A stretch of 64,000 nt of DNA from Streptomyces violaceusniger Tu 4113 (GTDB lineage: Bacteria > Actinomycetota > Actinomycetes > Streptomycetales > Streptomycetaceae). The DNA lies in the NCBI RefSeq assembly GCF_000147815.2, contig NC_015957.1, positions 9,734,001 to 9,798,000 of the forward strand. Reading direction: 5' to 3'. The notes under the pieces were generated by a model. That model ran no database searches. It saw nothing but the letters and a program-made list of their open reading frames with translations, and was not told where the DNA came from. Position numbers and translations under genes: made by a program. Within the stretch, counting starts at the first letter, position 1. The number at the start of each line of letters is the position of its first letter. This document shows positions 20,770 to 28,862 of the stretch, in pieces.

Positions 20770-21248
20770 TCAGTGCGCGGCCAGGAGCCGCTCCGACGTC
20801 GCCCAGAGGCGGTCGGCGCCCTCCGGGTCGAGGGCGTACGGGGCGACCCCCGCCATCATGGCGATGAGGTCCTCGGGGCGGCGGCTCACCGGTTCGGCCT
20901 CGGCGCAGTCCGCGAAGTAGCGCCCGCCGATGCCCTCCAGCAGTGGCGAGGCGGCCAGCAGCACCGAGGTGGCCGCCCCCTGCTCCGGGGTCTTCCACGC
21001 CATCGCGGGGGCCGTGATGTTCCCGACGTGGCGCTGCAGATTGGTCCGGATGCCTCCGGGGCTGAGGGCGTTGGCCGTGATGCCGTCGCCCGCCCAGCGT
21101 GCCTGGGCGCCGACCTCTCGACGCCGATGCCGGAGGCGGCCCCGGTGACCACCGCGCGCTTGCCCAAGAGTTCGATGCCGTCGATCACCTCGGCGGCGGT
21201 GGAACGGGCACCGAAAGGTCTCGTAATGCGTGTTTCGTTACGGTCCAT
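20770..21248 (-). pseudogene. Short-chain dehydrogenase with internal deletion
   Basis: The N-terminus (from ATG 21246-21248) reads [16 protein letters not shown], the TGxxxGIG cofactor motif, and then meets in another frame [20 protein letters not shown], which normally lies just past the catalytic YxxxK. About 450-500 bp with the NNAG and YxxxK motifs are missing. The C-terminal remainder ([18 protein letters not shown] to the stop at 20770) is intact in frame. This is an SDR that lost its catalytic core by deletion. Confidence 0.8.
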
Positions 21249-21299
21249 GCTCCTAGCGTCACCGTTCCTAAAGACTGAGCGGGGGTGAGTCCTGTTGCC

Positions 21300-22926
21300 A
21301 GGTCTCATGCTCAGCCGAACACCCCGAACGGTGGTGGGTGTTCTGGTTGCCCGCTTTCGCTCCGCGTCCGGGCGGCACGACTCGCGATCGTGGTCCGGGG
21401 ATGCGGGGGCGGGGTCCCTCACGCCCGGGGTGGCTGGTCCGGCCTGGACGGTCCGATGCCCCTGCTCATCGCTCTGGTGAGCAGGGGGCGGTGTCGTCCG
21501 TCGCCGGATCGGGTGCCCCAGGGCGCGCCTTCCGATCGCCACGGCGGCAGCGTCGTGGCGACTGGGTTTACGTTTGCTGCTGGTGAGAGGTTTTTTCCAG
21601 TGCTGGGCGCCCCATGTGGGAGGTGTAGGCCGGATCGACGGCGACCAGGGGGATGCCGAGTCCGGCGGCCATGGCCAGCAGCCGGGCCCGCAGCCGGGCG
21701 ACCGGCATGCCGGAGATCAGCTTGCGGAACCGCTTGCGTCGGCCGTGCTTCTCCCGGGTGGTCTCGGCGGTGAAGTCCAGGTCCTCGACGGCGACGGCCA
21801 GGTGGTACCGCTTGGCCCAGTGCAGCAGGCGGATGAGGGCGTGGCGGACCTGGGCGTCGCGGTGTGCGGCGGTGCCGGACAGGTCGTAGTCGAAGCGGCG
21901 CGGGGCGCCGACCGGGTTGCCGTGCGCGTCCAGTCGCCAGGCGGCCAGGTGATCGGCGTTGGTGTCCACACCGATCAGGCCACTTGCCCGGGCGGTGGAA
22001 AAGGGCACGGTCTTCACCGGGGGGACGGTCCAGGAGGCGGTGAGGTACCAGCGCCCCCGGTCGGTGTCTTCGTGGATGCGGTAGGCGACGGCCCGGTTCG
22101 CGGTGATCCGGTCGCGCCAGGTCTCCCCCCGGTGGGGAAAGGCCACTCGCGCAGCGAGCACGTAGCGGCCGTGCGCGGCGTTGGCCAGATGCGCGAGCGG
22201 CACCGGGAGCCTGATGCTCACCTCGCCGTCCGGGCTGACGCGGATCGTCTCGTTGCCGCAGCGCTTGCCGGACTCGCCGTCCGCCTGCAGGAACCGGCGC
22301 GACGCCTCCCACCGAGTCCGCCACTGGGCCTCGTCGAGCTGGGCCGTCTCCAGGTGGTGGCGGGTGTTCAGCAGCCGCTTCCCGCCCCGCACCACGTGCA
22401 CCCGCCCGGCCTCCTGGCCGGCCCTGACGGCGGCCAGCCGGTCCTCCAGCACGTGCAGGCGCCGCGGCTTGGCGAACCACTCCTTCTGGCTGAAGTAGCC
22501 GCCCGCCGCCCGCTTGGGGCCCCGCTCCACGAGGGGCAACGACAGCCGGTGCCGGACCGTGTCGATCCCGGCTTCCAGACCGTGGAGGTGTGCGGCCTGA
22601 CCACGCCGGGCCAGCCCCCACTGATCATGCGTGGCCTTCGTGATGCTGCCCGCCCACCGCGACGACGACTCCCCGGTCAGCGCCCGCTTACGCACCGCCC
22701 ACCGCTCGCTGCCGTGCTCCAGCCCGTCCGCACACCGCGCCTTCAAATCCCGGGAGGCCAGCGAACCGAGGTGACCGCCGACCAGCCGCAGCACCTCCTC
22801 GTCCTCGACGGTCAACCCCTTGAGCCGGTCCCGGATCGCCACCCCGGCGGGGCCGGACACCACGAACGGCGCCGCCATCTCCCGCAACCCGCCCAACCCC
22901 GCCACCCCCACCCGACTCCAGGACAT
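21300..22926 (-). pseudogene. TnpB-like (IS200/IS605-associated) gene with 3' frameshift
   Basis: The main frame contains RuvC-like motifs IGVDTNADHLAAWRL (first Asp) and VAVEDLDF (Glu), then VAVDPAYTSHMG, after which it goes out of frame and stops at 21568. One frame over, the sequence continues naturally: GAQHWKKPLTSSKRKPSRHD then AAAVAIGRRALGH, which includes the third RuvC aspartate. A one-base loss near 21600 therefore removes the last catalytic residue. There is no adjacent TnpA. The 5' start (ATG 22924-22926) and the 3' limit are approximate. Confidence 0.7.
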
Positions 22927-23230
22927 CGTCACCGCACTCAACGACCACCGCACGCAAAGGTCACCCATTCGATACAAGAACTCCCGTTCACTTCCGCCGT
23001 GCACACGGGGCGCAGTCGCCGCCACTCACTCAGGCACGCCAGAACACGATCAATCGCAGCCAACAGGCAGCAGTTCCCAACCCCGCCCATCACCCCCAGC
23101 CAGGGCCCCACGCATCCTGGGAGTTACAGGGGCAGGCTCAGACCGCGCCGGGCGCCTAGCGTGGAGGTATGGCGGAGAGCGCGAATCGGCTGGCAGCCGT
23201 CCCCGGAACCCGGAATGGTTGGCTGAGGTC

Positions 23231-24598
23231 ATGACTTCGAAACCAGTTGCGATGGCCGCCCGGCGCGAACAGGCCGTGCGGGCCGCCGTGGAGCAGGGGC
23301 TGCTCGGCCCGGATCAGCCCGTCGTCGGGCTGCTGGACGTGGCCGGGATCCGCGCCGCCGCCGCCGAGCTGCGCGCGGCCTTCGAGGAGGTCGTCACGCC
23401 CGGCACCCCGGTCCTGCACGCCTTCGCGGTCAAGGCCGCCGCGCTCGTCCCGGTCCTGCGGCTGCTGGCCGACGAGGGCCTGGGCTGCGAGGTGGCCAGT
23501 CCCGGCGAGCTGGCGCTGGCCCGCGCGGCGGGGGTGACGCCCGACCGGATCGTCCTGGACTCCCCCGCCAAGACCCCCGAGGAGCTGCGCGAGGCCCTCG
23601 ACCTGGGCATCGCCCTCAACGCCGACAACCCACAGGAGCTGGACCGGCTCGGCGCGCTGGTGGGGGACCGCGCGGACCCGCCCGCACCCCTGGGCCTGCG
23701 GATCAACCCGCAGGTGGGCGGCGGCAGCATCGACGCGATGAGCACGGCCACCGCGACCTCCAAGTTCGGCGTCGCCCTCCAGGACCCGGGGGCGCGCGAG
23801 TGGGTCGTCCGCACCTTTGCCGAGCGCCCCTGGCTGACCCGGCTGCACGCCCACGTCGGCTCCCAGGGCTGTCCGCTGGAGCTGATGGCGGCGGGCATAC
23901 GGGTGGCCTACGAACTGGCCGAAGAGATCAACGGGGCGGTCGGCCGACAGCAGATCGACGCCCTCGACATCGGCGGCGGCCTGCCGGTGAACTTCGCCTC
24001 CGACGAGATCACCCCCGGCTACCGGGAGTACGCACAGCTCCTGCGGACCACCGTGCCGGGCCTCTTCGACGGGCGGTACAAGCTGGTCACCGAGTTCGGA
24101 CGGTCCCTCCTGGCCAAGTCCGGCCTGGTGCTGGCGCGGGTCGAGTACGCGAAGTCCGCGGGCGGCCGCCTGATCGCGGTCACCCACGCGGGCGCCCAGC
24201 TCGCCACGCGTACGGTCTTCGCCCCCGAGGCCTGGCCCCTGCGCGTCACGGCCTACGACGCGGAGGGCCGCCCCAAGGCCGGGGGCTCCTCCGACGGCCA
24301 GGTGCCCCAGGACATCGCCGGTCCCTGCTGTTTCGCGGGCGACCTGGTCGCCCGCGACCGGCCCCTGCCGGAGCTGGCGGCGGGCGATCTGGTCGGCCTG
24401 CTGGACACCGGCGCGTACTACTTCTCCAACCACTTCGCGTACAACAGCCTGCCCCGCCCCGGGATCTACGGCTTCGACGCCACCGGCTCCACCGGCGACG
24501 AGGTGCGCTTCGCGACGGTGCGGAAGCCGCAGACGGTGGACGAGATCGTGATCGAGAGCGGCGCGGCGCATGCGCTGGGCCTGAGCCGTCTGCGGTAG
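23231..24598 (+). CDS. Fold-type III PLP-dependent decarboxylase (diaminopimelate decarboxylase-like)
   Basis: A 455-residue alanine-racemase-fold enzyme. VLHAFAVKAA holds the PLP lysine (Lys68); HAHVGSQG, ALDIGGGLPVNF, LVTEFGRSLLAKSG and GPCCFAGDLVARD match in order the glycine loop, the phosphate site and the C-terminal catalytic cysteine of LysA-like decarboxylases. EFGR replaces the EPGR usual in LysA, and the enzyme is probably a paralogue acting on another amino acid, perhaps in secondary metabolism. Start: ATG 23231 with a weak GAGG two bases upstream; an ATG eight codons on is an alternative. Confidence 0.75.
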   Translation: MTSKPVAMAARREQAVRAAVEQGLLGPDQPVVGLLDVAGIRAAAAELRAAFEEVVTPGTPVLHAFAVKAAALVPVLRLLADEGLGCEVASPGELALARAAGVTPDRIVLDSPAKTPEELREALDLGIALNADNPQELDRLGALVGDRADPPAPLGLRINPQVGGGSIDAMSTATATSKFGVALQDPGAREWVVRTFAERPWLTRLHAHVGSQGCPLELMAAGIRVAYELAEEINGAVGRQQIDALDIGGGLPVNFASDEITPGYREYAQLLRTTVPGLFDGRYKLVTEFGRSLLAKSGLVLARVEYAKSAGGRLIAVTHAGAQLATRTVFAPEAWPLRVTAYDAEGRPKAGGSSDGQVPQDIAGPCCFAGDLVARDRPLPELAAGDLVGLLDTGAYYFSNHFAYNSLPRPGIYGFDATGSTGDEVRFATVRKPQTVDEIVIESGAAHALGLSRLR

Positions 24599-25118
24599 AG
24601 CCGCGCGTCCAGGCGCGCCGCGATGCGCCGCAATGCGCGCTGCACATCGAGAAGTGCGCCCAGGCCGCATGGCCCCAAGGTCCGCCGCGACTACCGCTTC
24701 GTCTCGCCTGCCGCCCTTTGAGCATCGGGGCAGGTGGCGGCGGGCGCAGACCGCGTCGCCGAACACCAGGCCGGTGGGAGCGAAGCCCGGTGGCGGCACC
24801 GGTGATCTAGAGCCGAGGCCACTGCCGGACTGCGGGTCCCTGCGGCCCGGCGACCACGGCCCCGGCCCAGGCGCCCAGACCCAGGCGCCCAGGCCGGGCA
24901 GCACCGCGCCCTCGCGGGTCGCCGAAGAGCCAACATGTTCCGGGCGGCCCAACGTCCCACCCGCGTGCCCGGCCACCTCCACCCGGTGGGGGTAGCCCCT
25001 TCCAGAAAACGTTTGATCTGACGCAACTAATTCATCAAACGATTTCGAGAGGGGGTACCCCCCCGCAGTCCGGTTCGGCGCGAAGCCCGGACCGGAGGGG
25101 CGCCGCGACCGGAGATCT
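24599..25118. other. Gene-free interval carrying a palindromic element
   Basis: 520 bp between the decarboxylase and the convergent hydrolase gene. I see no supportable gene. It contains a short direct repeat of CAGGCGCCCAG (about 24868-24893) and, at the right, the palindrome listed separately. Confidence 0.5.
24986..25064. repeat. Palindromic element, copy A, with conserved 16-nt centre
   Basis: Read on the minus strand: a left arm with GGGGGTACCCCC then GAAATCGTTTGAT, the centre GAATTAGTTGCGTCAG, and a right arm ATCAAACG ... GGGGCTACCCCC. The inner 8-bp stem is perfect, and the outer arms are complementary over most of about 30 bp. The left arm and centre recur at 57614-57672. It is much more AT-rich than its surroundings. 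Confidence 0.85.
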
Positions 25119-25946
25119 CTACGCTGTGAAGAAGTCGGCGAGCGCGCGGCCGATGTGGTCGGGGGCGTTCTCCGTGGGGATGTGATCCGCATTTCGGATG
25201 CGGATGAGCGTGGTGCGGGGCATCTCTGAGGCGAACCGTTCGGCGTATTTCACCGTCTCGTGGAGGTCATCTTCGCCCCAGATCAACAGCTTGGGCGTCG
25301 TGGACCGCTGCAGCGCGGGAACGAGGTCAAGGGTGTAGCGGTTATCGGCCGCGGCCGCCAGGGCCGTCCAGGAGCGGCGCACCCGCTCATCGGTCCACGG
25401 ATCCGCGTAGTCCGCGATCAACGACTCAGTGGCGACACCGGCCAGCACCCTCGTAATCGCCTGCCGACGGGCGGCGAGCACATCCTCGCCCGTGCCCCCG
25501 CCCCGGAATTGGGCCACGTGGGGCGCGGGCCAGGAGTCGTAGAGGACCGAGTTGACCAAGGCGAACCGGGACACGTCGAGCCGGTTGCGGGCAAGGAGGT
25601 GCTGGGCGATGGCGCCGCCGATGTCGTGTCCTGCCAGGGCGATGGGGCCGGAGAGGTTCAGCGCGGAGACGAATCGCGTCACCCAGTCGGCGAGGGCCGG
25701 AACCGTGGCCGTTTCCGGGGTGAGCCGGCCTCCTGAGCGTCCCAGCCCAGGGAGGTCGACCGCGAGCGGCCGCAGCCCCGCGTCGGCGAGGTGGTCGAGT
25801 ACGGGGAGCCAGACCCGGCTCCAGTACGTTCCGTGCAGCATCAGCACGGGCGGGGCGTCCTGGCGCCCTGCGGTCACGTAGCTGGCCGGCTCGCCGTCGA
25901 CCTGGACTGCGGTCCTCCGCACTGTCGTTTCGTCGGTTTCGCTCAT
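25119..25946 (-). CDS. Alpha/beta hydrolase with Asp nucleophile (epoxide hydrolase / haloalkane dehalogenase type)
   Basis: A 275-residue alpha/beta hydrolase. VLMLHGTYWSR holds the oxyanion region, and ALAGHDIGGAIAQ places an aspartate (about residue 108) at the nucleophile elbow where lipases have serine. KLLIWGEDDLHETV and RNADHIPTENAP give the acid and histidine. An Asp nucleophile is known from epoxide hydrolases and haloalkane dehalogenases. The gene is divergent from a GlxA-type regulator 70 bp away, a likely control pair. The ATG at 25944-25946 starts MSETDETTV. Confidence 0.8.
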   Translation of the reverse strand: MSETDETTVRRTAVQVDGEPASYVTAGRQDAPPVLMLHGTYWSRVWLPVLDHLADAGLRPLAVDLPGLGRSGGRLTPETATVPALADWVTRFVSALNLSGPIALAGHDIGGAIAQHLLARNRLDVSRFALVNSVLYDSWPAPHVAQFRGGGTGEDVLAARRQAITRVLAGVATESLIADYADPWTDERVRRSWTALAAAADNRYTLDLVPALQRSTTPKLLIWGEDDLHETVKYAERFASEMPRTTLIRIRNADHIPTENAPDHIGRALADFFTA

Positions 25947-26016
25947 GGGTCCACTGTGTCCTGTGCGGGTCATCCGGCCGAGAGTCCAGAAAGACACCCA
26001 CAGGTACAATCCTGCC

Positions 26017-26967
26017 ATGAGCCTTCATCGGGTGGTGGCCCTGCTCAACCCGCCTCAGTCGCCCTTCGAACTCGCCTGCGCCACCGAGGTCTTCGGCACC
26101 GTCCCGCAGGACGAGCCGCCCCGCTACAGCTTCCGGATCTGCGCCGAGCACCCCGGCCCTCTGCAGACCACCGCCGGCTACGCGATGCTCGTCGACGCCG
26201 GGCTGGAGGCTTTGGAGCAGGCGGACACCGTGGTTGTCCCCGGCTGGCAACCGCCTGGGACACCCGTGCCACCGATCATCACCGCGGCACTGAGGGGTGC
26301 CCACCGGCGCGGCGCGAGGATCGTCGCCATCTGTACGGGGGCGTTCGTCCTCGCCCAGGCCGGACTGCTGGATGGCCGCCGCGCCACCACCCACTGGCGC
26401 GACACGGCCCGACTCGCCGCCGCCTTCCCCGAGGTGCAGATGGACCAGGACGTGCTCTTCGTGGACCACGGCGACGTGGCGACCAGCGCCGGAACAGGCG
26501 CGGGCATCGACCTGTGCCTTCACCTGGTACGTGCCGACCACGGCGCGGCATACGCCGCCCAGATCGCCCGGAACATGGTCCTGCCGCCGCACCGGGAAGG
26601 CAGTCAGCTCCAGTACGCCGCACAGCCCGCCCCGGCCAAGGCGGACGAGTCATTGGCACCCGTACTGGAGTGGGCCACCTCCCGGCTCGACACCCGACTG
26701 ACCCTCGCCCACCTCGCCGAACGCGCCGGGCTTTCCGGCCGCACCCTCGCCCGGCGGTTCGCCGAACAGCTCGGCACCAGCCCGGGACAGTGGCTGGTCG
26801 GCCAGCGCATCGACGCGGCACGGGTATTGCTGGAACAGACCGACCTGCCGGTCGAGGCCATCGCCACCCGCGTCGGACTCACCTCGGCAGTCAACCTGCG
26901 CCGCCGCTTCCGGACGCATCTGGGCACCACACCCGGCGCCTACCGACGCACCTTCAGTCAAGCCTGA
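26017..26967 (+). CDS. GlxA-family AraC-type transcriptional regulator
   Basis: A 316-residue regulator with an N-terminal DJ-1/PfpI-like domain (VVALLNPPQSPFELACATEV, RIVAICTGAFVLAQAGLLDG, the cysteine-elbow region) and a C-terminal AraC helix-turn-helix pair (LTLAHLAERAGLSGRTLARR, VEAIATRVGLTSAVNLRRRF). Such proteins usually activate nearby catabolic genes; the divergent hydrolase is the obvious candidate target. The ATG at 26017 is the first good start. Ligand unknown. Confidence 0.88.
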   Translation: MSLHRVVALLNPPQSPFELACATEVFGTVPQDEPPRYSFRICAEHPGPLQTTAGYAMLVDAGLEALEQADTVVVPGWQPPGTPVPPIITAALRGAHRRGARIVAICTGAFVLAQAGLLDGRRATTHWRDTARLAAAFPEVQMDQDVLFVDHGDVATSAGTGAGIDLCLHLVRADHGAAYAAQIARNMVLPPHREGSQLQYAAQPAPAKADESLAPVLEWATSRLDTRLTLAHLAERAGLSGRTLARRFAEQLGTSPGQWLVGQRIDAARVLLEQTDLPVEAIATRVGLTSAVNLRRRFRTHLGTTPGAYRRTFSQA

Positions 26968-27123
26968 TGACGGAGCTGGGCGTCGAATCCGCTGTCGTGG
27001 GCGGAAACACCCACACCAGCCATGCCCGGCCAGGGCACCTTTGGGTCGGCCACCGCGCCCATGCCGATACGGCGTCCTGAGTGAGCTTCCAGCGGGCTTA
27101 GCGGATCACCTTCGGGCAGTAAG

Positions 27124-27340
27124 TCAGCGAGCGTCCTGGAGGCTGCGGCCGTAGCGGTCGAGTGAGGGGACCCCGAGGGTGTCGCCGGCGTCGAGGAAGG
27201 CATGGCACGCCTTCAGCTCTGGGCGGAGCGCGTTCTTGCCGGACTTCTTGTCCGCGAAGATCTTCCGGCACCCTGCGGCGGTGAGTGCGTCGAGCTGTCG
27301 TTCGAGCTTCTGTCCGCCGGTCGAGACCCGAGCGTTAGCT
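27124..27340 (-). pseudogene. Serine recombinase (Tn3-type resolvase) fragment
   Basis: About 70 residues of the resolvase catalytic domain: ARVSTGGQKLERQLDALTAA, CRKIFADKKSGKNALRPEL and VPSLDRYGRSLQD. The very N-terminus, before ARVST, is replaced by unrelated sequence at about 27335-27345 where the recombinase-trio element begins. The protein also stops right after SLQDAR, without the rest of the catalytic domain or the helix-turn-helix. It is probably a remnant of the Tn3-family transposon whose transposase ruin is at 36286-39416. Confidence 0.75.
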
Positions 27341-27434
27341 CTGCGGTTTGAGCGTGTCTCGTGAGGGTGAAGTTCTGTCCCTCGTACGAGTGTTAGCTCT
27401 TGCTCTGTCTCGTGCCTCACTCCAGGTTCGTTCC

Positions 27435-28862
27435 GTGATCCTGCACTACTTCAGTTCCGCCGGGTGGGAAGAGTGGGGCCTGTACGAGCGGCCCGTCATC
27501 CGGGAGACCATGCCCGTCCTCATCGACGAGGACCTCTGCTTCGAGGACGCTGCGGTGCCTCGGCCGACGGTGGTGATGAACCTGTGGCTCCGGGAGTTAC
27601 CGGTGAGCGGGGCGCCGTCGCCGAAGTCGTGGCGTACGTACGCCCAGGCGCTCAAGGGCTGGGTGGAGTTTCTCGGCGCCCGCCGGATCCCGGTCTTCGC
27701 TGATCGGCAGCGGCTTCGGGATGCGTTGTCGATGTACGCCGAGTACCGGCTGTCCGGGCCGCTGGAGGTGCGGCTGAGCTCGGCGAGTTGGAATCTGGCG
27801 GTCAAGACGCTGTCGTCCTTCTACCGGTGGGCGGCGGCCGAGGGGTACGCGCCGACGGTCCCGTTCTCCTACGTGCGCCAGTCGATGACCCGCCCGGACG
27901 GTGCGCGGGTGGAGGTCACCAGGAACCTGGCGACGGTGCGTTCGGGCAACGCGCACGCGACGCGGAAGTACCTGGAGAGGCCGTACGCTGAGCTGCTGAT
28001 GCAGGCCCTGGCGGGCAACGACCCGGCGGGTGAGCGGGATGTCTCGTTCCGGGGGCGGGAGACCGGTCGCAACGCGGCCGTGATCGGCCTGGCGCTGTCC
28101 AGCGGGCTGCGGTCGCAGGAGTTCACGCATCTGACGGTCTACGAGCTGCCGCCGCTGCCGCGCCGCCGCACGGCGGTGCCGGTGCCGCTGGTGCTCGCTC
28201 CGCCGACGGCGAAGGGCAGGAAGGGCCGGTCGACGTGGATCGGTTACGAGGACCTGGCCCGGGTCCACGACTACATCGGCTGGGAGCGGGCCGCGGCGGC
28301 GGAGGGCTCGCGCTGGCAGCCCTGTGATCCGCTGTTCGTCGAGGCCCCGACTCACGACGGCGCGCTGATCAACGGAATGCGACGCCGCTGGCACACCCTC
28401 ACCCCGGCCGAGCGGCTGCGGCTGGTGGCACCCGGCGGAGGCAGCGCCCTGCTGGCAGTGCAGTCCGGCGGGAAGCCATTCGTCGACTGGGCGACCGTTC
28501 TGCGCCGGACCGCGCTACGGATCCGGGACCGCTTTGAGTCGTCCTTCCCACATGTCCATCCCCATGTCACCAGGCACACCTTCGCGATGGCCACGCTGGA
28601 GCGGCTGGTACGCGGCTACTACCAGCAGGCCGCCCAGCTCGTCGTGGACACGGGCGGCGACGACGCCCTGGCGCTCTATCTGACCAAGGCCGATCCCCTG
28701 CTGGTGCTGCGTGATTTGTTAGGACATACCAGTGCCGCCACTACTCAGGCGTATCTGCATCTGCTCGACATCCAGCGGATCTACCGGGACGCCTACGCGA
28801 CCGCCGGAGGCGCGTTGACCGTGGATGCCGACGCGGTCGCCGAGTTCGAGGGCGAGGTCTGA
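27435..28862 (+). CDS. Tyrosine recombinase A of the trio
   Basis: About 475 residues, phage-integrase fold. An N-terminal SAM-like DNA-binding part (SWRTYAQALKGWVEFLGARR) precedes a catalytic domain with the full set: Arg in ALSSGLRSQEFTHL, Lys in TAKGRKGRSTW, HVTRHTF (HxxR), LLGHTSAATTQAYLHLL (His and the nucleophilic Tyr). A TTA leucine codon (28719-28721) lies in the LLGH box, so efficient translation should need bldA tRNA. Start is uncertain: the frame is open from 27348; GTG 27435 is my choice and ATG 27510 (GGGAG 3 nt away) the alternative. Its stop and the next start share one base (TGATG). Confidence 0.82.
   Translation: MILHYFSSAGWEEWGLYERPVIRETMPVLIDEDLCFEDAAVPRPTVVMNLWLRELPVSGAPSPKSWRTYAQALKGWVEFLGARRIPVFADRQRLRDALSMYAEYRLSGPLEVRLSSASWNLAVKTLSSFYRWAAAEGYAPTVPFSYVRQSMTRPDGARVEVTRNLATVRSGNAHATRKYLERPYAELLMQALAGNDPAGERDVSFRGRETGRNAAVIGLALSSGLRSQEFTHLTVYELPPLPRRRTAVPVPLVLAPPTAKGRKGRSTWIGYEDLARVHDYIGWERAAAAEGSRWQPCDPLFVEAPTHDGALINGMRRRWHTLTPAERLRLVAPGGGSALLAVQSGGKPFVDWATVLRRTALRIRDRFESSFPHVHPHVTRHTFAMATLERLVRGYYQQAAQLVVDTGGDDALALYLTKADPLLVLRDLLGHTSAATTQAYLHLLDIQRIYRDAYATAGGALTVDADAVAEFEGEV

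Noticed and set aside
25010..25070. A conserved peptide KSFDELVAS encoded by both palindromic elements
   Set aside because: The differences between copies change amino acids and the flanks share no coding similarity; the structure explains the conservation better.
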